Shown: positions 7,321 to 14,798 of the stretch, in pieces | Position numbering within the stretch: the first letter of the stretch is position 1 | Layout: each line of letters opens with the position of its first letter | DNA from: CAZDOD01 sp964506935 | Lineage (GTDB): Bacteria > Desulfobacterota > Zymogenia > Zymogenales > Zymogenaceae | Reading direction: 5' to 3' | Length of the DNA: 24,445 bases | Assembly: GCA_964506935.1 (NCBI GenBank) | Contig: CAZDOD010000019.1 | Location: forward strand, 1 to 24,445 | Made by a program: the position numbers and the translations under genes | The notes under the pieces: generated by a model | Databases searched by the model: none | What the model was told of the DNA's origin: nothing | The model's input: the letters and a program-made list of their open reading frames with translations, nothing else

Positions 7321-8874
7321 TTATGTATTCTCGTAGCCGGTGATCTCGCTGATGCGTTTGTAGAGGGGCGCAAGTGAATCGTATGTCTTCATGTATACGT
7401 CCTTGAAGAGCGCATCGTACATCTCGTGGTTTTTTTTGTCCGGCATAAATTCATCCCCCGTTTTCACCATGGCGCCAACCGCCTCATCAAAACCCTTAAA
7501 CATCCCGGTTCCGACGGCGGCGTCGATCGCAGCCCCGAGGGCGCACGTCTCGTAGGTCCTCATTCGTTTTGTCGGAAGGTTGAAGATATCTGCGGCTATC
7601 TGAACCGCCATATCGCTCTTCGAGCCGCCGCCTCCGACCCTGAGCTCCTTTAGGGGTACCTTCGTCTTTTCCTGCGCGAGTTCCCCGAGGCGTCTGAGCT
7701 CGTATCCGATCCCCTCGAGGATCGCCCTGTAGATATGTGCCCTTGTGTGTACGCTCCCGAAGCCGATTATTGAGCCTTTTCCGAATTCCAACGATGGTAG
7801 CGGAGTCCAGTAAGGCTGAAGCATAAGGCCCATAGAACCCGGTGGGATGTCCTTTATTACCTCGTCGAAGATAACTTCAGGGGCGACATTCCTCTTTTGC
7901 GCCTCGATCGCCTCCCTCTGTCCCATTTGTTGGGTGTACCAGCGGACCATCCAGAAACCCCTGTATATGAAGCATTCGAGGTTCCACGCATCAGGCATTG
8001 CGGAGCACCACGTGAAGATGCGGGATTTTCCGTCCTCTAGATATTTCTTCGTAACGATCTCAAGCGTGGTCGCGGTTCCGAATGAGATATTCCCGATGTC
8101 GGGGGTAATCGACCCCGAGCCAAGGGATTCGGACTGCTTGTCACCGGCCCCGACGATCACGGGTAGCCCCTCAGGCAGGCCCGTCTCCTGCGACGCCTTT
8201 TTGGTGATATGTCCCAATATCTCGTGTGGTTTATATATATCGGGGAGGTGGTCCCTCGTGAGGTTGAAGAGTCCCATTATCTCGTCGATCTTGTACCAGT
8301 CGAATTTTTTCTGTTCGAGGGGCCAGTAGCCGACGTACATCGCACAGGAGTCCCTGAAGTTGTCGGTGAGCTTCTTGACGAACCAGCTTGTCACCTGACA
8401 GAACTTGTGTGTCTTTTTATATATATCGGGCTCATAGGTATATATCCATGTGAAGCGAGAGTTCTTCTGGATGAAGTTGATGAATTTCGATTTGCCGATC
8501 AGGCCGAATAGAATCTTGATCTTTGCGCTCACCGGCGGGGGATTTTCTGTATACCTCTGATCGAGCCAGATTATGCTGTTGCGTAGCGGGTTGCCGTCCT
8601 TGTCGACGGGGATTATATTTGATCGCTGTGTCGTGATTCCGAGCCCCGAGAGCTTTTTTGGGTCGAAATTCTTGCTCTTTGAGACCTCGTTTGTCACCTT
8701 GCAGAATTTCTCCCAGTAGTCCTCGGGCCTCTGCTCGGCCCATCCGGGCTTTAAAGAAAAGTAGGGCTCGTGAGGGGCCTGGGCCTTCGCCACCTCGTTT
8801 CCCTCCATGTCATACACGATCGCGCGGACGCTTTGGGTTCCGCTGTCTACCGCCATTACGAATTCTTTTTCCAT
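7321..8874 (-). CDS. FGGY-family carbohydrate kinase
   Basis: 517 residues, the usual length for the FGGY family (xylulokinase, glycerol kinase and relatives), which phosphorylate sugars or polyols with ATP. The first phosphate loop is DSGTQSVRA (10-18). The substrate-side block runs GLGITTQRSN to IIWLDQR (77-107). The catalytic aspartate is D245 in VGAGDKQSE, and the adenine-side motif is ELRVGGGGSKSDMAVQIAAD towards the C-terminus. The WLDQR and GAGD patterns are closer to xylulokinase-like members than to glycerol kinase, but the substrate cannot be assigned. AGGTGGAG just before the ATG is a good ribosome binding site. The gene follows the DUF362 gene by about 60 bases and precedes the secreted protein by 27. 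No sugar transporter, isomerase or aldolase lies nearby. Confidence 0.88.
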   Translation of the reverse strand: MEKEFVMAVDSGTQSVRAIVYDMEGNEVAKAQAPHEPYFSLKPGWAEQRPEDYWEKFCKVTNEVSKSKNFDPKKLSGLGITTQRSNIIPVDKDGNPLRNSIIWLDQRYTENPPPVSAKIKILFGLIGKSKFINFIQKNSRFTWIYTYEPDIYKKTHKFCQVTSWFVKKLTDNFRDSCAMYVGYWPLEQKKFDWYKIDEIMGLFNLTRDHLPDIYKPHEILGHITKKASQETGLPEGLPVIVGAGDKQSESLGSGSITPDIGNISFGTATTLEIVTKKYLEDGKSRIFTWCSAMPDAWNLECFIYRGFWMVRWYTQQMGQREAIEAQKRNVAPEVIFDEVIKDIPPGSMGLMLQPYWTPLPSLEFGKGSIIGFGSVHTRAHIYRAILEGIGYELRRLGELAQEKTKVPLKELRVGGGGSKSDMAVQIAADIFNLPTKRMRTYETCALGAAIDAAVGTGMFKGFDEAVGAMVKTGDEFMPDKKNHEMYDALFKDVYMKTYDSLAPLYKRISEITGYENT

Positions 8875-8935
8875 AACTCCACCTATTTAATCAATTATGG
8901 AATATAAAAGATAAAAAAACCTCTTTAGTAAAAAA

Positions 8936-10339
8936 CTATATCTCAGGCTCCCATGTGGGATCTAATTTCTTGTAATACTCGAAGAATCGATCGCGGTGTT
9001 CCTTTGCCTTCTCTATGAGACCTTCCTCCTTCAAGATCCCTCTTTCAATCAAGATGTCCTCAAGCTTCACCAGTGCCTGTTCGTATGGGGGGCATCCGGG
9101 AAGGAACGTATCAAACCCGGCTATCGCGATCCTGTTTCTGATCTCTCTCACCTCGCCCGAGCATCCGAGGGCACAGTCCCCCAGTATGAACGTGTTTTCG
9201 AGATCCCATTTTTTCCCGTTGGGGACCTTTGGATCGATACCGCAGATGAGGCTCGTCTTTCGGTTCGATCCACCGGGTATCTTTGCGAGATTCGGGAGTG
9301 CCAGGGCAGCCATGAGCCAGCAGGTCTGACATGCCCCGCCTATATATACATCGACGTTTGGATATACGCCTGTAACGAAGGTCTCTATCGGTTGTGTGTA
9401 GTTTATAGGTAATAGGAATTTTTTAGAAACGGCGTCGATATCCTCACCCAAGACCTCAATGTTGGATAGATCCATAATCCCCAGCCCGTCGTGTGCGGCT
9501 ATACGGGTGGTTCCGACCACGAAGGGATTTTCGATTCCCATGATCCTTGATGCGACCGAGTCCGTTGCGACAATGTCATTTCCGGCGATTATGAGTCCCA
9601 TCGGGACGGGAGAACCCCCTTCACCCGCACCCATCCCCTCCATTCCGATGAGCCCGTCGATTACTACGAGGTCGGGTTTTCTGACCTTTGAGATATCGAC
9701 CATGTGCTGGTCGAGGTCGTCGCGGTGGCCGAAATATCGGTCACCCTCGTTTAGGAGACCCTGTAGATTTTTTATCCCGAGGGTCACCATGGTCATTGTA
9801 TGGGTCTTCAGGGCGGGGAGGTTTATAAAGACGTCGGCATCGAGCACAACCTTGGGGTAGTCCACAAAGTGTAGGACTTTCCCGCCCGGCACCATAACGC
9901 ACTCCCTTTCTGTGTCCTCGGCGCCGATGATCTCACCGCCCGCTTCTTCTACAGCCTTCTTTATCCCGATAAGTCTCATCACATCGGTCGTCTTGAGACC
10001 TCGAAGCATTGTGCCGGATGTGCCGCTGTCTTTCGTGTTTATCCGCTTCATCAGCGTCCCGACGCTCACCCCCTCGATGACGACGACCCTCTTTGCCCCG
10101 GCCGATTTAGAAAGCGATACGAGTGCCCCGATGACCCTGCGGTCTACCGAGATCGGAGGCGGGTAGGGAGCGAAGAGGTTCGGCTTGATGACGACGGTTT
10201 GGCCCGATTTAACGAATTTTTCTATTCCACCCACAAGATCAATACTCTTTTTAAGCATCCCGTCGATGTCTGTCTTTGAGACGGGAAGGTCCGATTTGAT
10301 GATCGAGACCTTAGATTTTTCCGTTGATTTTTCTGGCAT
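8936..10339 (-). CDS. DUF362 protein with cysteine-rich C-terminal domain
   Basis: 467 residues. The first ~310 match the DUF362 family: VVIKPNLFAPYPPP (49-62), a nucleotide-like VVVIEGVSVG, NLPALKTHTMTMVTLGIKNLQG (173-194), and VIDGLIGMEG…AGNDIVATDSVASRIMG (227-268). The remaining ~150 residues are not the usual CxxCxxCxxxCP ferredoxin that often accompanies this family. They carry C337/C340 (GGACQTC), C366, C389/C393 (GDCALGC) and C416 (PGCPPYEQAL). A GCPP turn with spaced cysteines resembles cluster ligation in hydrogenase or Complex I small subunits, so an Fe-S cluster is plausible. No signal peptide is visible. AGGGA lies about 11 bases before the ATG. A strong promoter sits ~100 bases upstream. 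It is the first gene of the transcript with the FGGY kinase. The biochemical function is unknown. Confidence 0.85.
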   Translation of the reverse strand: MPEKSTEKSKVSIIKSDLPVSKTDIDGMLKKSIDLVGGIEKFVKSGQTVVIKPNLFAPYPPPISVDRRVIGALVSLSKSAGAKRVVVIEGVSVGTLMKRINTKDSGTSGTMLRGLKTTDVMRLIGIKKAVEEAGGEIIGAEDTERECVMVPGGKVLHFVDYPKVVLDADVFINLPALKTHTMTMVTLGIKNLQGLLNEGDRYFGHRDDLDQHMVDISKVRKPDLVVIDGLIGMEGMGAGEGGSPVPMGLIIAGNDIVATDSVASRIMGIENPFVVGTTRIAAHDGLGIMDLSNIEVLGEDIDAVSKKFLLPINYTQPIETFVTGVYPNVDVYIGGACQTCWLMAALALPNLAKIPGGSNRKTSLICGIDPKVPNGKKWDLENTFILGDCALGCSGEVREIRNRIAIAGFDTFLPGCPPYEQALVKLEDILIERGILKEEGLIEKAKEHRDRFFEYYKKLDPTWEPEI

Positions 10340-10420
10340 ACAAAAATTTCCCTAAAAGAATCTTTGAGAGTGACTTTTTTCCTTTTAGTTCAGTGCTTTA
10401 TATTGATGTCCTACTAAATA

Positions 10421-10440
10421 GGGTCGTCTGATGATGACCC
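10421..10440 (-). promoter_or_regulatory. Inverted repeat at the DUF362 transcription start
   Basis: GGGTCGTC-TGAT-GATGACCC: eight-base arms with one mismatch and a four-base centre. It abuts the -10 box and covers the expected start of transcription. It could be a repressor site, or a hairpin at the very 5' end of the leader that stabilises the RNA. There is no T-run, so it is not a terminator. Confidence 0.45.
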
Positions 10441-10468
10441 TTATATCATATATATTGGATATTCTCAA
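10440..10468 (-). promoter_or_regulatory. Promoter of the DUF362-kinase operon
   Basis: Minus-strand TTGAGA (10468-10463), 17-base spacer, TATAAG (10445-10440); each box matches the housekeeping consensus in five of six positions. It reads toward the DUF362 ATG at 10339, leaving a leader of roughly 95 bases. The rest of 10340-10567 contains no gene. Confidence 0.65.
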
Positions 10469-10527
10469 TGGAGTTATTTATGGAATGATAAAATTCGGCT
10501 AAAAAAAACAAAAAGAGGAATAAAAAT

Positions 10528-10550
10528 ACCCGGACTCTATGTGGCCGGGT
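10528..10550 (-). terminator. Terminator after tRNA-Leu
   Basis: ACCCGG (10528-10533) pairs with CCGGGT (10545-10550). On the minus strand the hairpin is followed by ATTTTTATT and further T-rich sequence; on the plus strand by CTTCTTTTTG. It lies 18 bases beyond the 3' end of the tRNA gene, so it ends that transcript and may be bidirectional. Confidence 0.75.
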
Positions 10551-10567
10551 CTTCTTTTTGAGATTTA

Positions 10568-10653
10568 TGGTGCCGAAGGCGGGAATCGAACCCGCACGGG
10601 CATAACCCACCACCCCCTCAAGATGGCGTGTCTACCATTTCCACCACTTCGGC
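10568..10653 (-). tRNA. tRNA-Leu(GAG)
   Basis: An 86-base type-II tRNA read on the minus strand. The acceptor stem GCCGAAG pairs with CTTCGGC, followed by discriminator A and an encoded CCA. The anticodon stem CCATC/GGTGG encloses the loop TTGAGGG, giving anticodon GAG, which reads CUU and CUC. The T arm has the normal GGTTCGATTCC core, and the long variable arm fits leucine. It follows secG on the same strand, a linkage seen in many bacteria, but has its own promoter and terminator. Confidence 0.96.
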
Positions 10654-10662
10654 ACGGATTTT

Positions 10663-10691
10663 ATATTATATAGAGGGCCCACTCTTGTCAA
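10663..10691 (-). promoter_or_regulatory. Promoter of tRNA-Leu
   Basis: A perfect TTGACA at 10691-10686 on the minus strand. Two overlapping -10 choices follow: TAATAT with a 17-base spacer (10668-10663) or TATAAT with a 15-base spacer (10670-10665). The tRNA 5' end at 10653 is about 10 bases beyond, as expected for a short-leader tRNA promoter. Confidence 0.65.
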
Positions 10692-10708
10692 GATAATTTG
10701 AGATAGCC

Positions 10709-11032
10709 CTAATCGGTTTCCCCGAAGGGGATATCCGGCACTTCCGGCAGCTCTTCCTCCACGCCCGGCTTATCACCCAGATCCTTCATAATTGAAGGCG
10801 AATTGATTGATGTGGCGAAATAGGCGAGGGTCAAGCTCGTAATCATGAATACAACGGCGGCGATTGTAGTAATCTTGTTTAAAAAGGTTATGGGTCCTGA
10901 GCTGCCGAATAGTGTCTGACTCGACCCCCCGAATGCCGCCCCCATATCCGAACCCTTACCGGTTTGACGAAGGACAATCATAATCAAGGCGAAACAAACC
11001 AGAATGTGAAGGATTGTAATGATTGCCGTCAT
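10709..11032 (-). CDS. secG: Preprotein translocase subunit SecG
   Basis: 107 residues, the small inner-membrane subunit of the SecYEG channel that assists SecA-driven export. Two membrane helices are visible (~2-20 and ~52-72), joined by the conserved loop LRQTGKGSDMGAAFGGSSQ (21-39). The tail after residue 78 is acidic and proline-rich (EEELPEVPDIPFGE) and faces the side typical for the family. It follows tpiA by 78 bases in the same direction, an arrangement common in Gram-negative bacteria. The tRNA-Leu gene comes next. Confidence 0.93.
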   Translation of the reverse strand: MTAIITILHILVCFALIMIVLRQTGKGSDMGAAFGGSSQTLFGSSGPITFLNKITTIAAVVFMITSLTLAYFATSINSPSIMKDLGDKPGVEEELPEVPDIPFGETD

Positions 11033-11110
11033 TTTATATCTCCTAAATTGTTCTTTTCAAAATTGTAAGCGAAGCCATAGCCCCCTCTCCCCCCAAATCG
11101 CCCCTTCCCC

Positions 11111-11869
11111 CTATCTCCTAAACCTTACGATCCTCTCAAAGGAATCCACATCCAGGCTAGCCCCTCCTACCAGCGCCCCGTCTATATCGGGCATGGCGAG
11201 AAGCCCGTCAACATTGTCGGGCTTAACACTACCACCATACAATATTTTTAGGTCTTTTGCAATATTTTTGTGAAAATTATTTTCTATGAGATTACGGATA
11301 AATTCGTGCATTTCTTGTGCCTGATCGGGGGTTGCGTTGACCCCCGTCCCTATGGCCCAGACGGGCTCGTAGGCGATTACTACATTCTTGAGATCGTCTA
11401 CTGCGATCCCATTAAGTCCGCCTGTGATTTGGCCCTCAACTATGGTTTCGGCCTTTCCCTCATTCCTTTCGTCGAGGTTTTCCCCCACGCAGAAGATAGG
11501 GATAAGGTCGTTCTTTAGCGCCGCGCCTATCTTCTTCGACAGGTCGTCATCGGTCTCTTTAAAGTATTTTCGCCTCTCTGAGTGCCCAATGATCACCATC
11601 TCTGCCCCGGCCGCCTTTATCATATCGGCCGATGTCTCGCCGGTGTAGGCGCCTTCACTCTCATGGTATATGTTTTGTGCCGATAGTTTGATCCTTGAGC
11701 CTTTGAGAACCTCAGAGATCTGATGGAGCACGGTGAAGTTGGGGGCAATCGCAATCTCCACATCGGTCACATCGGAGAGTCTCTCTACAAGCGCTCCGGC
11801 GAGTTTTAGGGCCTCGGGGAGCGTCTTGTACATCTTCCAATTACCCGAAATCAGCTTTTTTCTCATCAT
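11111..11869 (-). CDS. tpiA: Triosephosphate isomerase
   Basis: 252 residues, standard TIM-barrel length. It interconverts dihydroxyacetone phosphate and glyceraldehyde 3-phosphate. All catalytic residues are present: N10 and K12 in GNWKMYK, H96 in IIGHSERR, and E168 in IAYEPVWAIGTG, with loop 6 following; YGGSVKP (211-217) forms the phosphate-binding end. The start is ATG at 11869 (or the adjacent ATG at 11866). Both lie inside the 3' end of pgk, giving a 29-base overlap in another frame and likely translational coupling. Only a weak AGG precedes it. Confidence 0.95.
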   Translation of the reverse strand: MMRKKLISGNWKMYKTLPEALKLAGALVERLSDVTDVEIAIAPNFTVLHQISEVLKGSRIKLSAQNIYHESEGAYTGETSADMIKAAGAEMVIIGHSERRKYFKETDDDLSKKIGAALKNDLIPIFCVGENLDERNEGKAETIVEGQITGGLNGIAVDDLKNVVIAYEPVWAIGTGVNATPDQAQEMHEFIRNLIENNFHKNIAKDLKILYGGSVKPDNVDGLLAMPDIDGALVGGASLDVDSFERIVRFRR

Positions 11870-13070
11870 GTCGAGCCTTTTCTTCTAGGGCGGCTACGCC
11901 GGGGAGTTTTTTACCTTCGAGGAGTTCGATGAATGCGCCTCCTCCTGTTGAGATATAAGAAACATTGGAGAGTTCCCCCGCCTTCATCACCGCCACGTCC
12001 GTGTCACCGCCCCCAACGATTGTGAGGGCGTAAGAGTTTGCCACCTTTGAGACCATAGAGAAGGTGCCCCTCGAGAAGGCGTCCATTTCGAAGACGCCCA
12101 TCGGGCCGTTCCAGATGATGGTTTTGGCGTTCTGGAGGGCGAGGCCGAAGAGCATGGTTGTAGCAGGCCCGATGTCCATGGTCTGCCAGTTCTCCGGTAT
12201 CTCCTGAATCGGGACTATCTTCGTCGCCGCTTTTGCATCAAATTTTTCGGCCACAACGGCATCTACAGGGAGATAGAACTTCACGTTGAGGTCCTTCGCT
12301 TTTTTCATTATTTCCTTGGCCTTTTCGATCAGATCGTTTTCTACCGGGGAGGCACCCATATCAAGGCCGGAGGCTTTTAGGAAGGTGAAGGCCATTGCGC
12401 CGCCGACAATCAATTTATCAACCTTGTTTAAAAGGTTTTCAAGTGCCCCCAATTTATCTTTGACCTTCTCCCCGCCGAGGATGGCAACCACCGGGCGAAC
12501 CGGATTTTTAATCGCTCTGTCAAAATAGCTGAGTTCCTTTTCCATCAGGAAGCCCGCGGCGCAGATGTTAAAAAATTTGGTTATTGCCGCGATCGATGCG
12601 TGTTTTCTGTGGGCCACGGCGAAGGCGTTGTTAATATATACGTCGGCAAGCTTTGCGAGCTCGCTCGCGAATTTTTCGTCGTTTATGGTCTCTCCCGGAT
12701 GGAATCTCAGGTTTTCAAGGAGCATCACGTCCCCCGCCCGCATTTGGGAAGTGAGTTCTTCGACCTTGGGCCCGATGCAGTCCGGAGCCATGATTACTTC
12801 CTTGTCGAGAAGCCTCGAAAGCCTCTTCGCCACGGGTTTAAGGCTCAATTTCTTGTCGACCTTGCCCTTGGGTCGTCCCATATGTGACATGAGGATGACA
12901 CTACACCCCTCATCTAAGGCGAAATCTATGGATGGCAGGACGCTGCGTATTCTGAGGTCGTTGGTGATATTTCCGAGCTCGTCCATAGGAACGTTAAAAT
13001 CGACCCGCATGAGTACCTTTTTCCCCCTTATATCCCGAGCATTTAGGTCCTTCATATATTTTATGGCCAT
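11841..13070 (-). CDS. pgk: Phosphoglycerate kinase
   Basis: 409 residues. It transfers phosphate between 1,3-bisphosphoglycerate and ADP. Family blocks are MRVDFNVP near the N-terminus, SHMGRPKGK, ENLRFHPGE, AVAHRKHAS, LGGEKVKDKLG, WNGPMGVFE and VGGGDTDVAV…STGGGA at the C-terminal ATP site. Mild variants are NNAFAVAHRKHAS where DAFGTAHRAHAS is usual, and GGEKV for GGAKV. I place the start at ATG 13070 because GAGGGG lies just upstream and the protein then begins MAIKYMKDLNARDIRGKKV, as in homologues; an in-frame TTG at 13100 has no support. It is the middle gene of gap-pgk-tpiA. Confidence 0.95.
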   Translation of the reverse strand: MAIKYMKDLNARDIRGKKVLMRVDFNVPMDELGNITNDLRIRSVLPSIDFALDEGCSVILMSHMGRPKGKVDKKLSLKPVAKRLSRLLDKEVIMAPDCIGPKVEELTSQMRAGDVMLLENLRFHPGETINDEKFASELAKLADVYINNAFAVAHRKHASIAAITKFFNICAAGFLMEKELSYFDRAIKNPVRPVVAILGGEKVKDKLGALENLLNKVDKLIVGGAMAFTFLKASGLDMGASPVENDLIEKAKEIMKKAKDLNVKFYLPVDAVVAEKFDAKAATKIVPIQEIPENWQTMDIGPATTMLFGLALQNAKTIIWNGPMGVFEMDAFSRGTFSMVSKVANSYALTIVGGGDTDVAVMKAGELSNVSYISTGGGAFIELLEGKKLPGVAALEEKARHDEKKADFG

Positions 13071-13117
13071 TTTTCCCCTCGTCCCTTTGTGATATCTCAA
13101 ATAGACATTTGCCAGGG

Positions 13118-14125
13118 TTAGATTTGCTTTCCGATGTAGACGGCGAGGTCAACCAACCTCTCCGAGTAGCCGCTCTCGTTGTCGTACCAGGCCATCACCT
13201 TTACCATGTTGCCTTCTATGACCGATGTCAGCGGGGAGTCGAAGATCGCAGAATAGGGCGATGACCGGAAGTCTATCGAGACCAGCTCCTCTGTTGAGTA
13301 CATCATGAGCCCCTTCAATTTGCCCTCGGCGGCCTTTTTCATCTTTTCGTTTACCTCGGAGACGGTGACCTCCTTTTTCAATTCCGCCACAAAATCGACT
13401 AGCGACACATTGGGGGTCGGGACGCGAATGGCGATGCCGTCAAGTTTTCCGGCCAAATCCGGTATGACCTGAGTTACGGCAACGGCGGCGCCGGTCGTCG
13501 TGGGCACAATCGATAGGGCCGCGGCCCTTGCGCGCCTGAGATCCTTGTGGGAGCCGTCCAAGAGACGCTGGTCCATCGTGTATGAGTGGATCGTGGTCAT
13601 AAGTCCTTTTATGATTCCGAATTCTTGATGGAGGACCATAACTACCGGGGCGAGACAGTTGGTGGTACAGGATGCGTTGGAGATGATGTGATGCGAGGAA
13701 GGATCATAGATATCTTCGTTGACGCCGAGGACTATGGTTGCATCGACGCCTTTACCAGGGGCGGCGATGATCACCTTTTTAGCTCCGGCGGCGAGGTGCC
13801 CTTCGGCCTCGGCCCTCTTTCGGAACTTGCCGGTGCTCTCCAAGACTATATCCACCCCCAGATCGCCCCACGGTATCTTGGAGAGGTCGCCGGTCTCCCG
13901 TATGATCTTTACTTTTTTGCCGTTTATGGTCATGGAATCGGCATCGTGTTTTACATCACCTTCAAAAGTGCCGTGGACAGAATCATACTTAAAGAGGTGA
14001 GCGAGGACCTCCGATTCGGCCCTGCTGTTTATCGCTACGGCAGTAATGTCATCCCTTCTCAAGATGGCTCGAAGTGAGTATCTCCCGACCCTGCCGAAAC
14101 CATTTATACCAACCTTTGTACCCAT
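13118..14125 (-). CDS. gap: Glyceraldehyde-3-phosphate dehydrogenase, probably NADP-capable
   Basis: 335 residues, classic type-I GAPDH. The Rossmann entry is GINGFGRVGR (6-15), the catalytic cysteine is C153 in SNASCTTNC, H180 in TTIHSYT is its base, and DLRRARAAA and WYDNESGYSER are intact. The acidic residue that binds the NAD ribose (D32 in family numbering, normally ND) is replaced: the sequence reads AINSRAESE with S34 and R35. The 187-188 pair, LP in NAD-specific enzymes, is G191-S192, matching the Ser188 of chloroplast-type NADP enzymes. Both changes favour NADP(H) and an anabolic direction, as in Bacillus GapB; this is inference. A near-perfect GAGGTGAT precedes the ATG by five bases. 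It is the first gene of the operon. Confidence 0.95.
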   Translation of the reverse strand: MGTKVGINGFGRVGRYSLRAILRRDDITAVAINSRAESEVLAHLFKYDSVHGTFEGDVKHDADSMTINGKKVKIIRETGDLSKIPWGDLGVDIVLESTGKFRKRAEAEGHLAAGAKKVIIAAPGKGVDATIVLGVNEDIYDPSSHHIISNASCTTNCLAPVVMVLHQEFGIIKGLMTTIHSYTMDQRLLDGSHKDLRRARAAALSIVPTTTGAAVAVTQVIPDLAGKLDGIAIRVPTPNVSLVDFVAELKKEVTVSEVNEKMKKAAEGKLKGLMMYSTEELVSIDFRSSPYSAIFDSPLTSVIEGNMVKVMAWYDNESGYSERLVDLAVYIGKQI

Positions 14126-14177
14126 AGTATCACCTCAATATCTATAGGATATTCAATAAAAATAGACAATGGAATTA

Positions 14178-14206
14178 CTAATATACCAATTATATCTGTT
14201 CGTCAA
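14178..14206 (-). promoter_or_regulatory. Promoter of the gap operon
   Basis: Minus-strand TTGACG (14206-14201) and TATTAG (14183-14178) with a 17-base spacer; a better TATATT is shifted two bases upstream with a 15-base spacer. It lies about 50 bases before the gap ATG in an otherwise gene-free 295-base stretch (14126-14420), in which I see nothing else convincing. Confidence 0.55.
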
Positions 14207-14420
14207 GGGATTTTGCAAGCAATATGAGTGTATGGATTCGTTTTTATGGACGTAGATTTGGACGGGTATTTTCGATAAGGACGTTTAATTAAAATCGGGG
14301 TGGCAAGAAATCTTTTAGGCTTGCGGTTTTCAGTTCAAATAGACTTTGGATGGTTTTTCGCGCTTTGTTGTTTCTCTTTGAGATAAGAAGGGCGTATAAA
14401 ACAATAGTGTCTATGGCGGG

Positions 14421-14666
14421 CTAGTTGGTATCATCTTTTGATGCTACTTCGGTGTGGACGTAGCCGATGAGTTTACCTGAAAAGTCGAGTATTTGGCCGA
14501 GGTCGTAGCCCGATTTTTTGAGCTCCCGATAAAGTGTCTTGGCCAAAAGCTCCATTCCCTTATGACCGTTTCCGCCGTTTGCGGAGTAGCGTCCATTTAC
14601 CGAGCTTAAACTCTGCTTCCCGTTGTCTTTTCCGTTGCCATTTACTCTCTTGTGATTAGCGGTCAT
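14421..14666 (-). CDS. Small Asn/Gly-rich protein of unknown function
   Basis: 81 residues, not recognised with confidence. Residues 1-37 are low-complexity and polar (NGNGKDNGKQ, NGRYSANGGNGHKG), probably disordered. Residues 38-72 form a likely amphipathic helical unit (GMELLAKTLYRELKKSGYDLGQILDFSGKLIGYV) that reads like a small helix-turn-helix or oligomerisation unit. There is no signal peptide and no cysteine. A strong GGGAGGT lies about five bases before the ATG, supporting a real translated gene. A TATAAT at 14690-14685 (minus strand) lies directly upstream, with no good -35. It is a single-gene unit between the gap operon and the sirtuin, downstream of a palindrome-rich region. Confidence 0.65.
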   Translation of the reverse strand: MTANHKRVNGNGKDNGKQSLSSVNGRYSANGGNGHKGMELLAKTLYRELKKSGYDLGQILDFSGKLIGYVHTEVASKDDTN

Positions 14667-14684
14667 TTCTACCTCCCAAACTAT

Positions 14685-14690
14685 ATTATA
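14685..14690 (-). promoter_or_regulatory. Possible -10 box for the small Asn/Gly-rich gene
   Basis: A perfect TATAAT on the minus strand, 18 bases before the ATG, which would give a very short leader that still contains the ribosome binding site. At the normal distance the -35 is poor (AACTTT), so activation from the upstream palindromes is possible. Confidence 0.3.
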
Positions 14691-14798
14691 AGCAAAATTC
14701 TTACCATAAAGTTGATATCGGGAAGAAGAAAAAACCTTTATATTTCAGATACTTGGAGTTGAAGAAAAAATCGTTGGGTGAAATCGGTTGACGCAATA

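Noticed and set aside
9111..10166. Long plus-strand frames opposite the DUF362 gene
   Set aside because: They are antisense shadows without family features; many similar ones oppose every minus-strand gene in the window.
13071..13100. In-frame TTG extending pgk by ten residues
   Set aside because: The extra residues do not match the family, and a strong GAGGGG ribosome binding site belongs to the ATG at 13070.
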